A DNA stretch of 64,000 nucleotides from Comamonas thiooxydans (lineage in GTDB: Bacteria > Pseudomonadota > Gammaproteobacteria > Burkholderiales > Burkholderiaceae_C): contig NZ_AP026738.1 of NCBI RefSeq assembly GCF_002157685.2, positions 1,302,001 through 1,366,000 on the forward strand, read 5' to 3'. Made by a program: the position numbers and the translations under genes. The notes below the pieces were generated by a model. That model saw only the letters and a list, made by a program, of their open reading frames with translations, was not told the DNA's origin and ran no database searches. Positions 15,485 to 23,500 of this stretch are shown here, one piece after another (the stretch's first letter is position 1; the number at the start of each line of letters is the position of its first letter).

Positions 15485-16936
15485 TTAGAAGGGGTAGTGA
15501 CGTGCGGTGGTCTGCATGGTGATCCAGCGGGTGTCGGTGAAGGCGTCAATACCGGCCTGGCCGCCAAAGTGACCGTAGCCCGAGTTCTTCACGCCGCCGA
15601 AAGGCATCTGTGCCTCGTCGTGCACGGTGGGGCCGTTGACATGACAGATGCCCGCCTCGATGCGGCCGGCCACGCGCCAACCACGGGCCGTGTCCCTGGT
15701 GTAGACGGCGGAAGACAGGCCGAACTCGTTGTCGTTGGCCATGGCGATGGCCTGCTCTTCGCCACGCACGCGCACGATGGCCTTCACCGGGGCAAAGGTC
15801 TCTTCACGGAAGATTCGCATCTCGGGAGTCACGCCGTCGATCAGCGTGGCGGCCATGAGGGTGTCGCTGGCCTTGCCGCCGCAAAGAACCCTGGCACCCT
15901 TGGTCACGGCGTCATCGATGAGTTCGTTGACGCGGTTCACGGTGTTCATGTCCACGACGGAGCCCAGCACCACAGGGCCTTTGCGAGGGTCGCCCAGAGG
16001 CAGGGTTGTGGCGCGGGCCACCAGTTTTCCGATGAACTCCTCGGCCACGGCCTCGTCCACGATGATGCGCTCGGTGGACATGCATATCTGGCCCGAGTTG
16101 GCGAAAGCGCCAAAGGTGCAGCCGGCCACTGCGGAGTCGATGTCGGCATCGTCCAGGACCAGGAATGGAGCCTTGCCGCCCAGCTCCAGGATGACGGGCT
16201 TGAGGTATTTGGCGCAGGTCTGGCCGATGATGCGACCTACGCGCGTGGAGCCGGTGAAGTTCACGCGGCGCACGGCGGGGTGGGCCACCATGGCTTCGAC
16301 CACTGTGCCGGCGTCTTCGGGCGCATTGGTCACAAAGTTCACCACGCCGGGCGGCAAGCCGCCTTCCTGCAGCGCTTCGATGATCAGGCCGTGGGTGGCG
16401 GGACACAGTTCCGAGCCCTTGAGGATCACGGTGTTGCCGCAGGCCAGGGGCGTGGCAATGGCGCGCACGGCCAAGATGATGGGGGCATTCCAGGGGGCGA
16501 TGCCCAGCACCACGCCGGCAGGCTGGCGCACTGCCATGGCCATGCTGCCGGGAATGTCCGAAGGAATCAGCTGGCCGTTGATCTGGGTGGTCAGCGATGC
16601 GGCTTCGAGAAACATATTGGCGGCCAGATGCACATTGAAACCGGCCCAGATGCCCGAGGCGCCGGTTTCTGCCGCCATGGCTGCGGCAAAGGCCTCTGCC
16701 TTGGCTTCCAGGGCCTGCGAGGCCTTCATCAGCATCAATCGGCGCTCGGTAGGGCCCAGGGCTGCCCAGGCCGGGAAGGCCGCTTGAGCGGCCTCCACGG
16801 CACGCACGGCGTCGGCTGTTGTGGCGGCCGGGGCACGCGTGGCGACCGATCCGTCCAGAGGGTTTCTGCGCTCGAAAGTGGCGCCATTGCTGGCCTGTGC
16901 GGTCTGACCGCCGATGAGCATGCTTTGTTCAATCAT
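15485..16936 (-). CDS. pchA: 4-hydroxybenzaldehyde dehydrogenase PchA
   Basis: A 483-residue NAD(P)-dependent aldehyde dehydrogenase turning 4-hydroxybenzaldehyde into 4-hydroxybenzoate, the last step encoded by this operon. Catalytic residues N150, K173, E251 and C285 are in the same places as in the paralogue at 5032-6483. The ATG at 16934-16936 is eight bases after GAAGGAAG; an upstream in-frame ATG seven codons earlier lacks a ribosome site. First gene of pchACXF and divergent from an AraC regulator over 355 bp. The likely transcript begins near 17083, giving a leader of about 147 nt with several palindromes. Confidence 0.94.
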   Translation of the reverse strand: MIEQSMLIGGQTAQASNGATFERRNPLDGSVATRAPAATTADAVRAVEAAQAAFPAWAALGPTERRLMLMKASQALEAKAEAFAAAMAAETGASGIWAGFNVHLAANMFLEAASLTTQINGQLIPSDIPGSMAMAVRQPAGVVLGIAPWNAPIILAVRAIATPLACGNTVILKGSELCPATHGLIIEALQEGGLPPGVVNFVTNAPEDAGTVVEAMVAHPAVRRVNFTGSTRVGRIIGQTCAKYLKPVILELGGKAPFLVLDDADIDSAVAGCTFGAFANSGQICMSTERIIVDEAVAEEFIGKLVARATTLPLGDPRKGPVVLGSVVDMNTVNRVNELIDDAVTKGARVLCGGKASDTLMAATLIDGVTPEMRIFREETFAPVKAIVRVRGEEQAIAMANDNEFGLSSAVYTRDTARGWRVAGRIEAGICHVNGPTVHDEAQMPFGGVKNSGYGHFGGQAGIDAFTDTRWITMQTTARHYPF

Positions 16937-17089
16937 CTTCGCTTCCTTCACTACCAAGGGCGCGTGACCGCGGTCACTGCTTGTTGCTGCACGTTGAAAA
17001 AGTGGGAGCTGGTGCTTTCACACAAGGCTTGTGTCACCGAGCTTGTCTCCACTTTTTGTGGTGTTTCGCCTGACACTGGCGTGTGAGTG
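16937..17089 (-). other. pchA leader region with palindromes
   Basis: No gene is seen. Between the likely transcription start near 17083 and pchA lie three inverted repeats: ACACAAG-G-CTTGTGT (17020-17034), CCAC-TTTTT-GTGG (about 17049-17061) and CGCC-TGACACT-GGCG (about 17067-17081). They could be extra operators or leader hairpins. Confidence 0.45.
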
Positions 17090-17160
17090 ATCGTAGGAAA
17101 AGCCTTGGCAAGATGCTGTGCGCAATGTGCACAAACCGTTTGACGAATCGTGCACGCAGC
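17090..17160 (-). promoter_or_regulatory. pchA promoter and AraC-type operator
   Basis: Minus-strand -10-like TACGAT (17090-17095), no -35 match. Two GTGCAC half-sites at 17127-17132 and 17150-17155 lie 23 bp apart, in the place expected for an activator touching RNA polymerase. ATCGTAGGAAA, GCAAG, GCT and the first GTGCAC are at exactly the same offsets as in the ABC-operon promoter at 11456-11498. Confidence 0.65.
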
Positions 17161-17291
17161 CTAGGGTTTGCACTAGTTTCAATACAGCGCGGGAGATTCT
17201 TTCCGGCCTGAGCACGAAAGTGCTCACTTACCGATAATTGATGTACTTTGTCGGCACAGGCAGAGATAGATACAACGAGGAGTCAAGGCCC

Positions 17292-18242
17292 ATGACCGCG
17301 CCCGTGGTACTGAGTACCGATGGTCTTCCCGAGAAGGAAACTGCACCAGCCTGGCAGGACTGGATGGCGCAGCTGTTCTCGGGACTGGATACGGATCTGT
17401 ATGGCGACACCTGTTTTGACGGGCATCTGAGCGTGGCATACGCAGGCGATGTGATGCTCACCAAGCTGGATGCCGGGCGCCACCGCGTCATACGCGACAG
17501 CCACCGTCTGCGCGACAGCGAAGCGGCCTATCTCAAGATCGTCGCGCCCTGGAGCGGCCATGCAGAGGTGGAGCAGTACGGCAGCAAGGCCAGCGTGAGC
17601 AATGGCAGCTGGGCCATCTATGACACCTCGCAGCCCTATGTGGTGGCCAATCCCCAGCACACGGAGCATCTGATCATGATGGTGCCCAAACAGAGCATTG
17701 CCGAGCGAGGCCTGCGTCTGGAAAACCTCATGGGTCGATCGGTGGGAGGCAGCGCCGGCATTGCGCGCATTGCTCTGCAGACCATGCGCAGCACTTACCA
17801 GGAACTGGACAATATGGCGGCACCGCTGGCACGCCGCGCAGGGGAGTTGCTGGTGGACATGGTGCATCTGTCCCTGCAGGCACTTGGCGGGCAGGCCACG
17901 GCGGTGACGCAAAAGCAGGCCCTGTACGACCGCATCTGCGAGCATGTGGCCAGCCATGTGCGCGACCCTGGGTTGTCGGTCGATCAGGTGGCCGAAGCAC
18001 TCAATTGCAGCCGTCGACATCTGCACAACGCCTTTGCGGGGCGAGACCAGTCGCTTGGCGGCTTCATCCAGCAAAGCCGGCTGGAGCTCTGCATGCGGGA
18101 GCTGCATTCCCCGGCGCTCGCGCACCGCACCATTACAGACATTGCCATGGGCTGTGGTTTTGGCAACAGCGCGCACTTCAGCCGTGCCTTCAAGGCCTAT
18201 GCCGGCATGTCGCCGTCCGAGTTCAGAGCGCTCGGTCATTGA
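17292..18242 (+). CDS. AraC-family transcriptional regulator (module 2, p-cresol operon)
   Basis: A 316-residue regulator with an N-terminal AraC-binding-like domain (YLKIVAPWSGHAEVEQYGSK, SWAIYDTSQPYVVANPQHTEHLIMMVPKQ). The C-terminal double helix-turn-helix is LSVDQVAEALNCSRRHLHNAF and ITDIAMGCGFGNSAHFSRAFKAYAGMSPSEFR. The ATG at 17292 follows AGGAG (about 17278-17282). Divergent from pchACXF, which it very likely activates when p-cresol or an intermediate is bound. It is a paralogue of the regulator at 11629-12609. Confidence 0.93.
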   Translation: MTAPVVLSTDGLPEKETAPAWQDWMAQLFSGLDTDLYGDTCFDGHLSVAYAGDVMLTKLDAGRHRVIRDSHRLRDSEAAYLKIVAPWSGHAEVEQYGSKASVSNGSWAIYDTSQPYVVANPQHTEHLIMMVPKQSIAERGLRLENLMGRSVGGSAGIARIALQTMRSTYQELDNMAAPLARRAGELLVDMVHLSLQALGGQATAVTQKQALYDRICEHVASHVRDPGLSVDQVAEALNCSRRHLHNAFAGRDQSLGGFIQQSRLELCMRELHSPALAHRTITDIAMGCGFGNSAHFSRAFKAYAGMSPSEFRALGH

Positions 18243-18313
18243 TCTGTGCCGACCAGCGTTTTCGAGGCCTATAGGACAATGCAGTCCGTTGCTTAGAAAG
18301 CAGGACTGTATTC

Positions 18314-19438
18314 ATGGACATCAATACGCCGCTCACCCTGCTGGGTGGGCTCACCGCCTCTCAATTCATGCGCCGCCACTGGCACAAAAAGCCCTTGCTG
18401 GTGCGCCAGGCCATCCCCGGCTTCAAGGCCCCGATTCCGCGCGCCCGACTGCTGGCCATGGCGGGCGAGGATGGCGTGGAGTCACGCCTGATCCAGCAGC
18501 TCGAAGGCGACAACTGGAAGCTCAGCCACGGCCCGCTGTCCCGTCGCAGCCTGCCTGCATTGACCAAGCCGGGCTGGACCGTGCTGGTGCAGGGCGTGGA
18601 CATGCATGACGCCAAGGCGCATGATTTGCTGCAGCAGTTCCGCTTTGTGCCCGAGGCGCGCCTCGATGATCTGATGATCAGCTTTGCCACCGATCAGGGC
18701 GGCGTAGGCCCGCATTTCGACAGCTATGACGTGTTTCTGCTGCAGGCCCAGGGCAAGCGCCGCTGGCGCATCGGTCGTCAAAAAGACCTGTCGCTGCAAC
18801 AGGGCAAGCCACTGAAAATTCTCTCCAATTTCGAGCCCGAGGAAGAGTTCGTTCTGGAGCCCGGCGACATGCTGTATCTGCCTCCCAAATGGGCGCATGA
18901 CGGAGTGGCGGAAGGCGAATGCATGACGTATTCGATAGGCTTTCGCTCGCCCGATCGCAGCGAGCTGGGCCGCGAGCTGCTGCTGCGCATGTCGGACGAG
19001 CCCGACGAGCCCGAAACTCCGGTCATTTATCGCGACCCCAAGCAGGAGGCCGTGAGCAACCCGGCTCTGATTCCTGAAGGCATGTATGACTTTGCCCGCG
19101 AGGCACTGAAGAAGGCCATGGCAGAGCCGCTGGCGCTGGAGCGCGCGCTGGGCGAATACCTGAGCGATCCCAAGCCCAATGTCTGGTTCGAGCATGGCGA
19201 TGAAAACGGCATGTTCGAGAGCGTGGTGCTGGATCGCCGAACGCGCATGATGTATGACGCCAGGCACATCTTCATCAATGGCGAAAGCTATCTGGCTGGC
19301 GGTCGCGATGCCACGTTGATGCGCAAGCTGGCTGACACCCGGGCGCTGTCGCGCAAGGATCTGGCAACTGCCAGCGATGACGCGCTGGAGTTGCTGTCGT
19401 CGTGGTTTGATGCTGGCTGGGTTCGCTCCGGCGACTGA
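18314..19438 (+). CDS. JmjC/cupin ribosomal protein oxygenase, RoxA (YcfD)-like
   Basis: A 374-residue Fe(II)/2-oxoglutarate oxygenase. The iron triad H134-x-D136 (GVGPHFDSYDVF) and H195 (PKWAHDGV) is intact, and the N-terminus (MRRHWHKKPLLVRQA) and the C-terminal winged-helix part match E. coli YcfD/RoxA, which hydroxylates an arginine of ribosomal protein L16. It is in single-gene context, downstream of the pch regulator by 71 bp. The substrate residue is by family analogy. Confidence 0.9.
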   Translation: MDINTPLTLLGGLTASQFMRRHWHKKPLLVRQAIPGFKAPIPRARLLAMAGEDGVESRLIQQLEGDNWKLSHGPLSRRSLPALTKPGWTVLVQGVDMHDAKAHDLLQQFRFVPEARLDDLMISFATDQGGVGPHFDSYDVFLLQAQGKRRWRIGRQKDLSLQQGKPLKILSNFEPEEEFVLEPGDMLYLPPKWAHDGVAEGECMTYSIGFRSPDRSELGRELLLRMSDEPDEPETPVIYRDPKQEAVSNPALIPEGMYDFAREALKKAMAEPLALERALGEYLSDPKPNVWFEHGDENGMFESVVLDRRTRMMYDARHIFINGESYLAGGRDATLMRKLADTRALSRKDLATASDDALELLSSWFDAGWVRSGD

Positions 19439-19815
19439 AACAGGGTGGACTTGTAACAGCGATCGTGCTAACTTACGGGTTTGTCCTCTGTGGCTCCTGC
19501 TGATTTCGCAGGCTTTGTGTAGGTTATGTAAATCTTTATCAAAGCTTTGTCAGGGATTTGACAGGAATAAATTTATGCTCCACAGTGTGGCTCAAGGCAA
19601 GCATGGGCTTGCCCGGTAAATGAGAACGCACCGATTTGTGCAGAATTGTTTGGTTGCTGTCAGTGTTAGTCAGCAATGGGCAAAACTACCTATAATGCGG
19701 GCTGAGTCGAATTTATCGTTTGACCTGATCTGCCAGAGCGATCAATAGCTGCAAAAGGCTGACCGTAATGGCAATCTGCATACCGTCTGCTGAACCTACC
19801 ATTTAGGAAACTGTC
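19439..19815 (+). promoter_or_regulatory. Intergenic region with promoter for the Ala/Pro-rich lipoprotein
   Basis: No gene is seen in these 377 bp. A perfect -10 TATAAT (19691-19696) with a loose -35 TTAGTC (19666-19671, 19-bp spacer) points at the lipoprotein gene and would leave a leader of about 110 nt. A partial copy of the dispersed ATAGCTG motif occurs near 19744. Confidence 0.5.
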
Positions 19816-20082
19816 ATGAAGAACTCTCTGATTCTGGCTACCGTGATCGCTGCTGCTGCTCTGGCTGCTTGCGGCAAGAAGGAAGAAGCTCCTGCTGCTC
19901 CCGCTCCTGCTGTGGAAGCTCCTGCTGCTCCCGCTCCTGCTGCTGAAGCTCCTGCTGCTCCCGCCGCTGACGCTGCTGCTCCTGCTGCTGACGCTCCTGC
20001 TGCCCCCGCCGCTGACGCTCCTGCTGCTCCTGCCGCTGACGCTCCTGCTGCTCCCGCCGCTGAAGCTCCTGCTGCCAAGTAA
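19816..20082 (+). CDS. Small lipoprotein with Ala/Pro-rich repeats
   Basis: An 88-residue lipoprotein. The signal peptide ends at the lipobox LAAC (Cys about 19) followed by GKKEE. The rest is an almost pure repeat of (A/V)EAPAAPA / ADAPAAPA units ending in K. The DNA repeats with it (GCTCCTGCTGCTCCCGCC-type units), so length variation by slippage is likely. Such extended Ala/Pro tails are thought to span periplasmic space, but no function is known. It has its own promoter and a strong terminator, so it is probably well expressed. Confidence 0.85.
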   Translation: MKNSLILATVIAAAALAACGKKEEAPAAPAPAVEAPAAPAPAAEAPAAPAADAAAPAADAPAAPAADAPAAPAADAPAAPAAEAPAAK

Positions 20083-20123
20083 TTCGCTGCATCAGCCAGC
20101 CTGAGGCCCAGGCCTCGGGCATG

Positions 20124-20152
20124 AAAAAACCGCACTCAGGTGCGGTTTTTTT
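20124..20152 (+). terminator. Terminator of the Ala/Pro-rich lipoprotein gene
   Basis: AAAAAACCGCAC-TCAG-GTGCGG-TTTTTTT: a stem of CCGCAC/GTGCGG with A and T tracts on both sides, 42 bp after the stop. Confidence 0.93.
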
Positions 20153-20208
20153 GCGTCTGGATTTTGCAGCGGATTCTTGAGCTGTGTGTGCGTGTCGTCA
20201 CACAAGGT

Positions 20209-20245
20209 TTGCACTTGCACCTGCACTTGCACTTGCACCTGCATC
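20209..20245. repeat. Hexamer tandem repeat (TGCACY)n
   Basis: Six tandem copies of a hexamer alternating TGCACT and TGCACC in the intergenic space between the lipoprotein and bamC. It is not a coding sequence and carries no recognised signal. Confidence 0.75.
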
Positions 20246-20318
20246 TCAATGGATTCTGGCGGGTAAGCGCACCATGAGCATTGCAGCCCCCGAGCCGAAG
20301 TTCGATTCGTTCGGACAT

Positions 20319-20354
20319 GAAAAAAGCCACCAGAGCTGAGCCCGGTGGCTTTTG
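20319..20354 (-). terminator. Terminator of the dapA-bamC transcript
   Basis: Stem GCCACC / GGTGGC (20326-20351) with an A-run on the plus-strand left, which is the U-run of a minus-strand transcript. It lies 20-50 bp after the bamC stop. Confidence 0.85.
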
Positions 20355-20371
20355 TATGAGTGCAGCGCTCT

Positions 20372-21484
20372 TTACTTCAGATCATCGGTGATGATGCGAA
20401 CGATACGCTGGCCGTTGGTGGAGCTGTCCGGCTGGCCTTGCTCATTGAGCACGCTGACCTGGGACTTGTTGCCGTCACCCTTGACCTGGATCTGATACTT
20501 CTGAGGCGCGGCAGCTTCCTTGCCCTGGCTGAAGATCTTGCTGAAGAAGCCCTTGGACTCAGGCTTGGCGTTCGGGTCCACGTAGCGCACGTAGTAGAGG
20601 CCGCGGCTGCGGTCGCGGTCTTCCACGGTGAAGCCGGTGCGGTCCAGTGCCACGCCAACGCGGCGCCATGCACGCTCAAAGCCTTCTTCCAGCTGCAGCG
20701 TGGGCACACCGTTGATGGTGTCCATGCGTGCGCCGGTCGAGGTGGTGGCTGCAGACTTGTCCGCCTTGGCAACGGCAGAGGCCTGCTCTTCGCTCACACC
20801 CAGCTTGACCATGATGCGGCGCAGGAATTCGGTTTCCAGTTCGGGGTCGCGAGGACGCGGTTGCCAGATGGTGTTGTCCTTGCGCTCGCTGGTGTAGACC
20901 TCCTGCATGCCACGGTGGGTGACATAGATGCGGGTCTTGCCATCGGGCTCGCGCTCCAGGCGGGTGCGGAATTTGTCGCGCTCGCTGGTGGAGTAGAGCG
21001 AATCGAACACTTTGCCCAGGCTTTTGCGGATGATGTCCTGAGGCAGCTTGGCGCGGTTTTCGGCCCAGTCGGTCTCGAGAATGCCCAGCTGGCGGTCTTC
21101 CATCGAGTAGATGAAGCCGTTTTCCAGCCAGAAGTCGCGAGTGGGCTCCCAGAGCTTGTCGGCTGCACGATCAACCACGAGCCAATGCTCGGCACCGTCG
21201 CGCTCGATGCGGACGTCGCCAATCTTGTTGGCCGCAGTGTTGTTGTCGGCAGGCTTGGCGGCCTTGGCATTGGCCTGCATGGCAGCAGCGGATACCACGC
21301 CACCAGGGACGGTATAGCGCGAGTCTTGCGACAGCTGCGTCAGATCCGGAGGGACTTCAAGAGAGGGAGCTTGATTCTTGCCCGCGCTCTTGTAGTCGAT
21401 CTTGGTCTCTTGGAACGTGGTCGTGCAGGCAGACAGGCCCAGCGCGATGCTGAGCAGGCTCAAACGTGCTGTTTGTTGTTTCAC
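20372..21484 (-). CDS. bamC: Outer membrane assembly lipoprotein BamC (NlpB), GTG start
   Basis: A 370-residue lipoprotein of the BAM complex that inserts beta-barrel proteins. Signal peptide and lipobox LGLSAC (Cys about 20); an unstructured N-terminal part that in E. coli wraps BamD (SLEVPPDLTQLSQDSRYTVP is the conserved segment); then two helix-grip domains (about 90-210 and 260-365). The start is GTG at 21482-21484 after AAGGACA. It follows dapA on the same strand by 63 bp, the same dapA-bamC order as in E. coli. Confidence 0.93.
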   Translation of the reverse strand: MKQQTARLSLLSIALGLSACTTTFQETKIDYKSAGKNQAPSLEVPPDLTQLSQDSRYTVPGGVVSAAAMQANAKAAKPADNNTAANKIGDVRIERDGAEHWLVVDRAADKLWEPTRDFWLENGFIYSMEDRQLGILETDWAENRAKLPQDIIRKSLGKVFDSLYSTSERDKFRTRLEREPDGKTRIYVTHRGMQEVYTSERKDNTIWQPRPRDPELETEFLRRIMVKLGVSEEQASAVAKADKSAATTSTGARMDTINGVPTLQLEEGFERAWRRVGVALDRTGFTVEDRDRSRGLYYVRYVDPNAKPESKGFFSKIFSQGKEAAAPQKYQIQVKGDGNKSQVSVLNEQGQPDSSTNGQRIVRIITDDLK

Positions 21485-21547
21485 GCGGATTGTCCTTGGG
21501 TAGCGTTCAAGCTATGTGCGAAAAACCGCTAGCTTAGCGCAACTCGA

Positions 21548-22444
21548 TCAGAGTACGCCAACTTTACGCAGAGCATCCTCAACAACTGCTTCGCATTGCT
21601 CGCTCAGCGGCGTCATGGGCAGACGCATGGCGGGGCCGCACAAACCCATGCGGGCTGCTGCCCATTTCACGGGAATGGGATTGGCTTCGACAAACAGGCT
21701 CTTGTGCAGGGGCATGAGCTTGAACTGGATTTCCATGGCACGCTTGGTATCACCAGCCATGGCGGCCTTGCACAGCTCGCTCATCAGGCGGGGAGCGACG
21801 TTGGCCGTCACGCTGATATTGCCGTGGCCGCCGCACAGCATCAGTGCCACTGCGGTGGGGTCGTCGCCAGAGTAGACGCCGAAGCCGGCAGGCACGTCGC
21901 GGATCAGCCATTGAGCGCGCTCGATGTTGCCGGTGGCTTCCTTGATGCCGATGATGCCGGGGATCTGGGCCAGGCGCAGCACGGTGTCATGCTGCATGTC
22001 CGCAACCGAGCGGCCGGGCACGTTGTACAGGACCACGGGCAGGTCGCCAGTGGCTTCGGCGATGGCCTTGAAGTGCTGGTACTGGCCTTCCTGCGTGGGC
22101 TTGTTGTAGTAGGGAACGACCTGCAGCTGGCTGTCGGCGCCCACCTTCTTGGCGTACCTGGCCAGCTCGATGGCTTCGTGCGTGCTGTTGGCTCCGCAGC
22201 CGGCCATGATGGAGACGCGGCCGGCGGCCTGTTCCACGGCGACACGAATGATTTCGCAATGCTCTTCGACATTCACGGTGGGCGATTCACCGGTGGTGCC
22301 GACCACACCGATGCAGTTGGTGCCTTCGGCCACATGCCAGTCGATGAGTTTGCGCAGCGACGGGTAGTCGACGCTACCGTCTTCGAGCATGGGCGTAATG
22401 AGGGCAACAATGCTGCCAGTGAGAGCAACGGAGGGTGATGTCAT
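21548..22444 (-). CDS. dapA: 4-hydroxy-tetrahydrodipicolinate synthase DapA
   Basis: A 298-residue class I aldolase that condenses pyruvate and aspartate semialdehyde in lysine and peptidoglycan-precursor synthesis. The Schiff-base lysine is K168 ([11 protein letters not shown]) and the proton relay includes T50 (GTTGESPTV) and Y140 ([10 protein letters not shown]). The ATG at 22442-22444 opens the conserved [11 protein letters not shown] barrel; the longer frame is non-coding. bamC follows on the same strand. Confidence 0.96.
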   Translation of the reverse strand: MTSPSVALTGSIVALITPMLEDGSVDYPSLRKLIDWHVAEGTNCIGVVGTTGESPTVNVEEHCEIIRVAVEQAAGRVSIMAGCGANSTHEAIELARYAKKVGADSQLQVVPYYNKPTQEGQYQHFKAIAEATGDLPVVLYNVPGRSVADMQHDTVLRLAQIPGIIGIKEATGNIERAQWLIRDVPAGFGVYSGDDPTAVALMLCGGHGNISVTANVAPRLMSELCKAAMAGDTKRAMEIQFKLMPLHKSLFVEANPIPVKWAAARMGLCGPAMRLPMTPLSEQCEAVVEDALRKVGVL

Positions 22445-22822
22445 ATCCGCAATCAGAAAACGGTAAAAATGAATTCTACAAACAGGGACAGGGTGCAGGC
22501 AGTGGTTTGCCGTCAACAGTGTCTAGCAAAACTCTGTTTTTGTCGAAGTGTTGTTGATAAATGACGAAATGACGAAATATTTAATTTTTGTGCGTCATAT
22601 TGTTTGTTGATTGCCGGTCTGTTTCAGACGCCATGACGGCAATCCGGCCGTGTTGCGAGTCCTGGTCGCTGCGGCCGGCCAAGGCCTGCGGCCCGGGGGC
22701 GCGGCCGCGCCGGCATCGCTTGGGCGCTTGCTGCATTGGCAGGCGCGGACAGGGGCCTGCGCCAGCGGCTTCGCAAAGGCCTGGGCCTAGAGCGCCGGTC
22801 AGACCGCTGTGCAAAAAGGGCA
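22445..22822 (-). other. Intergenic region upstream of dapA
   Basis: No supported gene. The part next to dapA (about 22500-22600) is AT-rich against a GC-rich background, as expected for the dapA promoter, with a possible -10 TAGAAT at 22472-22477 on the minus strand. An 80-codon open frame across 22581-22823 has no ribosome site or recognisable domain. Confidence 0.4.
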
Positions 22823-23419
22823 TCAGGCTGGCAGCAATGGGGCAGGCGTGAGCGCTGCACCATCGGGCCGGATGGCGGCAATGCGCTGAACCACGCGCTC
22901 GGGCTGCTCAAGCAGGCCGTGCTCGTAGGCGACGATGTTCCAGCCGGCGCAGACCTGCAGCAGCTCGCCGGGAGCCAGCAGAAAGTCCGGGCGCGAGGGC
23001 TTGCCATAGGCCTCGTTGCCCTGGGCGAAGGTTTCGTAGATCAGCACGCCGCCGGGCTTGACGGTGTCCAGAATCAGCGGCCACAGCGGACGCCACAGAT
23101 AGTTGGTGACGACCACGCCGTCAAAGCTGCGGCCCGTCAGCGGCCAGGCGTTGTTCTCGATGTCGGCGGTAATCGTCTCGGCGATATCCGCCACGGACCG
23201 GGTCGCCTCCGGCGCCTTGTCCACGCTGGTCAACGTGTGATTCAAGGCCGAGAAGAAACGGGTATGGCGGCCCATGCCGCAGGCCAGATCCAGCACCGAG
23301 CCCTGCGGGCGTACCAGATGGGCAAAGCGGGCAATCCAGGTAGAAGCTTCCTGCGCGCAGTGGCTGGCGGCAGTCGCAGGAATGGTGGCGGGTGTGGGAG
23401 GCTGGGTGTGGCTGGTCAT
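22823..23419 (-). CDS. Class I SAM-dependent methyltransferase
   Basis: A 198-residue methyltransferase. Motif I is VLDLACGMGRHTRFF (about 48-62), followed by LTSVDKAPEATRS (acidic loop), FDGVVVTNYLWRPLWPLI (motif IV) and the KPGGVLIYETFAQGNE strand. This sequence type resembles tellurite-resistance TehB-like enzymes, but the substrate is unknown. The start at the ATG 23417-23419 removes 14 frame-extension residues of no family similarity. It lies upstream of dapA on the same strand. Confidence 0.85.
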   Translation of the reverse strand: MTSHTQPPTPATIPATAASHCAQEASTWIARFAHLVRPQGSVLDLACGMGRHTRFFSALNHTLTSVDKAPEATRSVADIAETITADIENNAWPLTGRSFDGVVVTNYLWRPLWPLILDTVKPGGVLIYETFAQGNEAYGKPSRPDFLLAPGELLQVCAGWNIVAYEHGLLEQPERVVQRIAAIRPDGAALTPAPLLPA

Positions 23420-23500
23420 CTTGCGAAAACTATAGCAGTGCCCGCAGCCAAATCCTTGCATGGCCTGTGTGTTGCTGCATCGGCAGCAGCTGGCGTCGGC

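Noticed and set aside
15329..17086. 585-codon antisense frame over pchA
   Set aside because: Shadow of the dehydrogenase gene, with the same composition as the frame opposite the paralogue at 5 kb.
19803..20135. Antisense Ala/Gly-rich frame over the lipoprotein repeat
   Set aside because: It is the complement of the Ala/Pro codon repeats; only the plus strand has a signal peptide, promoter and ribosome site.
20209..20245. Possible CRISPR-like array
   Set aside because: The units are adjacent hexamers with no spacers.
22581..22823. 80-codon frame upstream of dapA
   Set aside because: No ribosome site, no domain, Arg/Gly/Pro-rich shadow composition.
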